The notes under the pieces are model-generated. The model searched no databases and had not been told where the DNA came from. It saw only the letters and a program-made list of their open reading frames with translations. 64,000 nucleotides of DNA from assembly GCF_030646155.1 (NCBI RefSeq), contig NZ_JAUTDN010000001.1, forward strand, positions 124,001 through 188,000, in the 5' to 3' direction. This DNA is from Conexibacter sp. CPCC 205762 (lineage in GTDB: Bacteria > Actinomycetota > Thermoleophilia > Solirubrobacterales > Solirubrobacteraceae). A program made the position numbers and the translations under genes. This document shows, in pieces, positions 60,651 through 64,000 of this stretch; the stretch's first letter is position 1; every line of letters begins with the position of its first letter.

Positions 60651-63284
60651 TCAGCGGCGGCGGGATCGCGCCTGGGCCCGGCGCGGGAGGCGCGGGGCGG
60701 CGACGGCGGCGATCAGCAGCGCGATCGCGGCGGCGACGAGCCAGCGCCAGGCTGGCGCGCCGGGGTCGGGCGCGAGCGCGGTGTGCGGGTCGGCGGGGTC
60801 GAGCAGGCTCCCGCCGCCCGCGCTCGCCAGCTCGCCGAGCTGCGAGGCGTCGGCCGGCTGCGGCGCCAGCTCGGCGGCGTACTGGACGGGGAGGTAGGCG
60901 TCGGCGGCCTGGGAGCCGTCGCCGGTGGCGACGGCGTAGACGCCGGGCGCGGGGTGCGCGTCCTCGCCGGAGGCCGCGCCGTCCTCCGCGGAGGACTCGC
61001 TGTCTCCCGCGGAGGTCGTGCCGTCCCCGGCGGAGGTCGCGCCGTCTCCCGCGGACGCGGCGCCGGCGGCCGCCAGCGGCGCGGCGTAGCGGCTCGGGGC
61101 GACCTGGGGGAGCGTGAGCGTGCGGGTGGAGCCGTCCGGCGCGCGGACCGTTGCGGTCACGGTCGCGAGGTCGAGTGGCTCGCCGCTCGTCGCAAGCGGG
61201 TCGACGACGAGCCGGTCGCCGTCGAGCAGCGGCGTCAGCGGCGGCGTCGCGACCGGCTTCGCGCTCCAGCGGGCGGCGTCGGGCAGCAGCCGCGGCGCGG
61301 TCGCCGGCCAGTCGCCGGCCCAGGCGCCCGCGCCGGGGGTCCAGACGACGACGCGGCCGAGGCCGGCCTGGCCCTGCGCCAGCAGCGGCGCCGTCACGCC
61401 GTTGACGGTCGCGCTCAGCGGGGCGAGCGCGTCGGGGCGCAGTCTCGTCAGGACGGTGCCGCGCACGGGCGGCGGGGTCGCGCCCTGCTGCAGGCTGGCC
61501 AGCAGCGGGCTCGCCGCCGTCTCGCGCACCGGCAGCTCGCCGCGCGCCGCGACCGACGGCGCGCTGCGGCGGGCCTCCTGCGCGAACACCTGCGGCAGTC
61601 TGCGGGCGTCGGGGACCGCGTGGAAGCGGCCGCCGGCCGATCGCGCGAGTCTGCGCATCAGCTCGGCGTCGGCGTCCTGCCCGAGCGCGACCGTCGAGAG
61701 CGTGATTCTGTCGGCACGCATCCGTCTCAGCAGCGGCGCGTAGTCGGCCGGCTCCGAGACGCCGTCGCTGAGCAGCAGCAGGTGCTTGACCGGCGCGGAG
61801 CTGCGTTCCAGCTGGGCGACGCCGCGCTCCAGCCCGCGCAGGACGTTCGTGCCGCCGTCCGCGTCGAGCCTGTCGACCAGCTCGCCGATCGCGCCGGCGT
61901 TCGCGGTCGTCGTGCGCTGGAGCGGGACGAGGTCGCGCGCGGCGGCGTCGAAGGTGACGATCCCCAGCTCGTTCTCGTCTCTCGCGGTCAGCCGCAGGGC
62001 GGAGCGGGCCGCCGCGCGTGCCATCGCGATCTTCGGCTGGTCGCCGCCGGCGAGGTCGTTCATCGAGCTGGAGCGGTCGAGCACGAGCTGCAGCGCCAAT
62101 CTGCGTCTGCGCACGCCGCCCGGTCTGAGGCTGGCGACCGGCAGCAGCGCGTCGAGCGGGGTGCCGGCCCAGCCGCCGAGCGAGAGGCTGTGCTCGCCGC
62201 CGAGCACGAGCAGGCCGAGCCCGTCGTCGCGGACGGCATCTGCGAGCGCCTGCTGCTGGGCGCCGCTGAGCGCTCTCGCCGGCAGGTCGGCGAGCACGAC
62301 GAGGTCGCTTGCGGCGAGTGTCGCGGCGTTGATGTCCTGCGGCGCGGCGGCGGTCGACGCGATGCCGGCGTTCTGCAGCTGGGTGGGGAGCGCGCCGGCG
62401 CTGCCGACGATCAGCGCCCGTGGGGCGGGCGCGATCCGCGTCGTCGCGTAGGCGGTGTCGTTGGCGGGGACGGCGTCGCCGGGCAGGTCGACCGTGAGCC
62501 GGTAGGCGTGCCAGCCCTCGGGCGGCGCGTCGTACGTCAGCACGAGCGGGTTGTCGCCGCGTCTGAGCGTGAGCGGCTCGCTGCCGGCGGCGGCGCCGTC
62601 GCGTGCGAGCCGGATCGTCGCTCTGCCCGCGACCGTGCTGCGGACCGTCGCCTGGATCGTCAGCGCGTCGCCCGCGCGCAGCGGCGACGGCACGGCGAGA
62701 CGGGTGACGGCGGCGTCGGGGCGGGCGGTCGCGCCAGGGGCGGCGCCGGCGAGCGGGACGCCGTCCACGTGGACCTTCGCGGCACGCGCTCGTGCGGCCG
62801 CCGCGGGCGCGTCGCCGTCGGTGGCAAAGCCGTCGGAGAGCACGATCGCGCGGCCGCCGTCTGGCAGGGCACCGGTCGCGAGCCGGAGCGCGGCGGCGAG
62901 GTCGGTGGCGTCGGGTGCGGGGGTGGTGGCGTCGGGCGCGGGGATGGCGGCGTCAGGCGCGGCGGGGGCTCTGTCGGTCGCGTCGGGCGTCGTCGCGCCT
63001 GGGCGGCCGGCGGCCGCCGTCGCATCGACGCCCTCGAACTCGGCATCGCCGCCGAACGCGATCACGCGGCACGGTCTGCCGCAGCGGCCTTCGTCGATCG
63101 CGGCGCGGACCCACGCCTGCTGGCGGGCGACGGCGGCAGGGTCGCTCGCGACGCTCTCGGAACGGTCGAGCAGCAGCAGCGTCGGCGTCTCGTCGCTTGT
63201 GTCGCCGAACGACAGCGCCAGCGCCGCGACGAGCGCGAGCACGGCGGCGAGGCGCAGGATCCCGGCGAGCCGGGAGCGGGTCAC
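60651..63284 (-). CDS. Von Willebrand A-domain membrane protein with glutamine-amidotransferase-like module
   Basis: An 877-residue protein with a helix at each end. After the N-terminal helix, a VWA-like fold (PTLLLLDRSESVASDPAAV...VIAFGG ... RAIVLSDGFATDGD), an Ig-like beta region, a Rossmann-like module (ALIVGSAGALPTQLQNAG ... LLVLGGEHSLSLGGWAG), and then a full VWA with MIDAS DRSSSM, GIVTFD and LLLLSDGVSEP. Downstream are more beta segments and a repetitive acidic linker (SAGDGATSAGDG...). This layout matches BatA/BatB-like and YfbK-like 'VWA domain-containing protein' pairs next to MoxR ATPases. GTG start, coupled to the next upstream gene. Confidence 0.88.
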   Translation of the reverse strand: MTRSRLAGILRLAAVLALVAALALSFGDTSDETPTLLLLDRSESVASDPAAVARQQAWVRAAIDEGRCGRPCRVIAFGGDAEFEGVDATAAAGRPGATTPDATDRAPAAPDAAIPAPDATTPAPDATDLAAALRLATGALPDGGRAIVLSDGFATDGDAPAAAARARAAKVHVDGVPLAGAAPGATARPDAAVTRLAVPSPLRAGDALTIQATVRSTVAGRATIRLARDGAAAGSEPLTLRRGDNPLVLTYDAPPEGWHAYRLTVDLPGDAVPANDTAYATTRIAPAPRALIVGSAGALPTQLQNAGIASTAAAPQDINAATLAASDLVVLADLPARALSGAQQQALADAVRDDGLGLLVLGGEHSLSLGGWAGTPLDALLPVASLRPGGVRRRRLALQLVLDRSSSMNDLAGGDQPKIAMARAAARSALRLTARDENELGIVTFDAAARDLVPLQRTTTANAGAIGELVDRLDADGGTNVLRGLERGVAQLERSSAPVKHLLLLSDGVSEPADYAPLLRRMRADRITLSTVALGQDADAELMRRLARSAGGRFHAVPDARRLPQVFAQEARRSAPSVAARGELPVRETAASPLLASLQQGATPPPVRGTVLTRLRPDALAPLSATVNGVTAPLLAQGQAGLGRVVVWTPGAGAWAGDWPATAPRLLPDAARWSAKPVATPPLTPLLDGDRLVVDPLATSGEPLDLATVTATVRAPDGSTRTLTLPQVAPSRYAAPLAAAGAASAGDGATSAGDGTTSAGDSESSAEDGAASGEDAHPAPGVYAVATGDGSQAADAYLPVQYAAELAPQPADASQLGELASAGGGSLLDPADPHTALAPDPGAPAWRWLVAAAIALLIAAVAAPRLPRRAQARSRRR

Positions 63285-64000
63285 GTGGCGACCTCCTCGC
63301 GGCGGCGCGACCAGCGCGGGTACGACCACTCGGCCAGCAGCAGGAGCAGACCGGCGGCGACGAGCCACGGCCACCACGCGTGCGGCGGCGCCGGCAGCGG
63401 CCCGCCGCCGTCGGAGGCGCGGATCGTCAGCGGTCGCGCGGCGCCGGCGGGCGAGGCGGCGCCGGCGGCGTCCGGCGCGGGCGCGGCGCTGCCGGCGAGA
63501 CCGTCCGCGTTGGGCGCGGCGCTGCCGCCAGGGGCGCCCGCGTTGAGCGCGTCCGCGGGCGAGGGACCCGCGCCGGGGGCGGCGGGCGTGGCGGCGGCGG
63601 GTTGCGCGGCCGCGACGACGTTCGCGAGCAGTGCTGGGAACGCGGCCAGCTGGGGCAGGGTCGAGGCGGCTGGGTCGAACGTCATCAGCGTCGTCTGCGC
63701 GGGCCGTTCGCCGGGCTCCGCTCCGGTTGCGAGCAGGGGACCGCCCGGCGCCCAGGCGATCGCGCGCAGCGACTGCGGCAGGACGGTGCCGCGGGCGGCG
63801 CCGGCGGCGAGCGCGAGGCCGTCGAGGTCGACGCCGGCCAGCAGCGGGTCGGCTCCGTCCAGGCCGCTGAGGACCGGATCGGCGAGCGGCGCGCCGACGC
63901 TCCCGCCGGGCAGCCGCGGCGGCGCGACCAGAAGCAGCGCCTGCGCGTCCGGCAGCCCTCCGTCAGGCAGCCAGCGGTCGAAGACGACGAGGTCGGCGCG
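63281..64000 (-). CDS. BatA/VWA-associated membrane protein, C-terminal part (5' end outside window)
   Basis: The frame is open from the window edge: 239 residues of a larger protein. The first visible residues (RADLVVFDRWLPDGGLPDAQALLLVAPPRLPGG) look like a Rossmann/amidotransferase-type strand-helix, then a Pro/Ala-rich linker (~70 residues, PAAATPAAPGAGPSPADA...), a hydrophobic helix (WWPWLVAAGLLLLLAEWSYPRW) and a basic tail. Its stop overlaps the GTG of the VWA gene (GTGA). Together they resemble the BatA-type membrane protein pair common next to MoxR AAA ATPases; those partners would be just beyond the window. Confidence 0.8.
   Translation of the reverse strand, partial: RADLVVFDRWLPDGGLPDAQALLLVAPPRLPGGSVGAPLADPVLSGLDGADPLLAGVDLDGLALAAGAARGTVLPQSLRAIAWAPGGPLLATGAEPGERPAQTTLMTFDPAASTLPQLAAFPALLANVVAAAQPAAATPAAPGAGPSPADALNAGAPGGSAAPNADGLAGSAAPAPDAAGAASPAGAARPLTIRASDGGGPLPAPPHAWWPWLVAAGLLLLLAEWSYPRWSRRREEVAT

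Overview
The window is very GC-rich chromosomal DNA with dense, mostly short-gapped genes, frequent GTG/TTG starts and many ATGA/GTGA/TGATG stop-start overlaps. Gene content (Rex, GCS2-type carboxylate-amine ligase, membrane H+-pyrophosphatase, HAIR-like element at lon, PHO-box-like repeats, S1 and CAP secreted proteins, Ala/Pro-rich linkers) points to an actinobacterium. The repertoire and the unusually frequent AGA arginine codons make me think of the Thermoleophilia (Solirubrobacterales, Conexibacter-like). That placement is inference; no rRNA is present to test it. I see no insertion sequence, prophage, CRISPR array or replication origin, so this looks like ordinary core chromosome with lineage-specific genes.

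Layout. 1-4.8 kb: the 3' part of uvrA, a secreted DsbA-like thioredoxin, a hexapeptide acyltransferase and a large membrane protein. 4.8-6.9 kb: a phosphate-transport operon (DUF47 regulator, PiT permease, small membrane protein) preceded by three contiguous 11-bp repeats resembling a PhoP box. 6.9-10 kb: a pantothenate operon (DUF2520 reductase-like, panC, panD, panB). 10-14.3 kb: a family-4 uracil-DNA glycosylase ending in a sliding-clamp-type peptide, a STAND-like ATPase and a flippase-like protein. 14.3-18.5 kb: an LPRTG wall protein coupled to tsaE, then tsaB-rimI-tsaD (t6A tRNA modification) and a glutaredoxin-like protein, with a CAP protein in opposite orientation. 18.5-23 kb: rex, a carboxylate-amine ligase, a small cytosolic protein and the H+-pyrophosphatase with its own promoter and leader.

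23-32.5 kb: an MFS protein with an extra C-terminal domain, a DMT transporter, then a tight cassette of two APC-permease/USP fusions, a 63-residue membrane protein, two TrkA/RCK proteins and a flavoprotein reductase. I read this as a candidate KimA-like, nucleotide-gated ion or amino-acid uptake system. 32.5-34.3 kb: a hypothetical protein, a structured leader with a micro-ORF, tRNA-Gln(CTG) and a TPR protein. 34.4-40.9 kb: a repeat-rich exported protein, a CHASE2-adenylate cyclase divergent from an NHL-repeat protein, a Crp/Fnr regulator and a formaldehyde dehydrogenase; two TGTCG-N6-YGACA-type palindromes sit at promoters here. 40.9-46.1 kb: a heterodimeric ABC exporter with one degenerate ATP site, a divergent small Cys protein and an S1 protease.

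46.1-64 kb: repeat-bearing intergenic DNA, an aldehyde dehydrogenase, a glycosyltransferase whose start codon lies in a perfect palindrome, lon with a HAIR-like operator, a protein with a duplicated PHDVLAAEEF motif coupled to an amidohydrolase, an SGNH hydrolase, a divergent MarR/YceI pair with nested operators, a GGDEF/HD-GYP membrane protein, an MFS exporter, a DUF3817-like protein, a methyltransferase with an internal heptad repeat, and two coupled von Willebrand/BatA-like membrane proteins, the second cut by the window end. Recurring themes are second-messenger signalling (cyclase plus Crp, GGDEF/HD-GYP), ion and phosphate transport, and redox or stress control (Rex, HspR-type site, DsbA, YceI).
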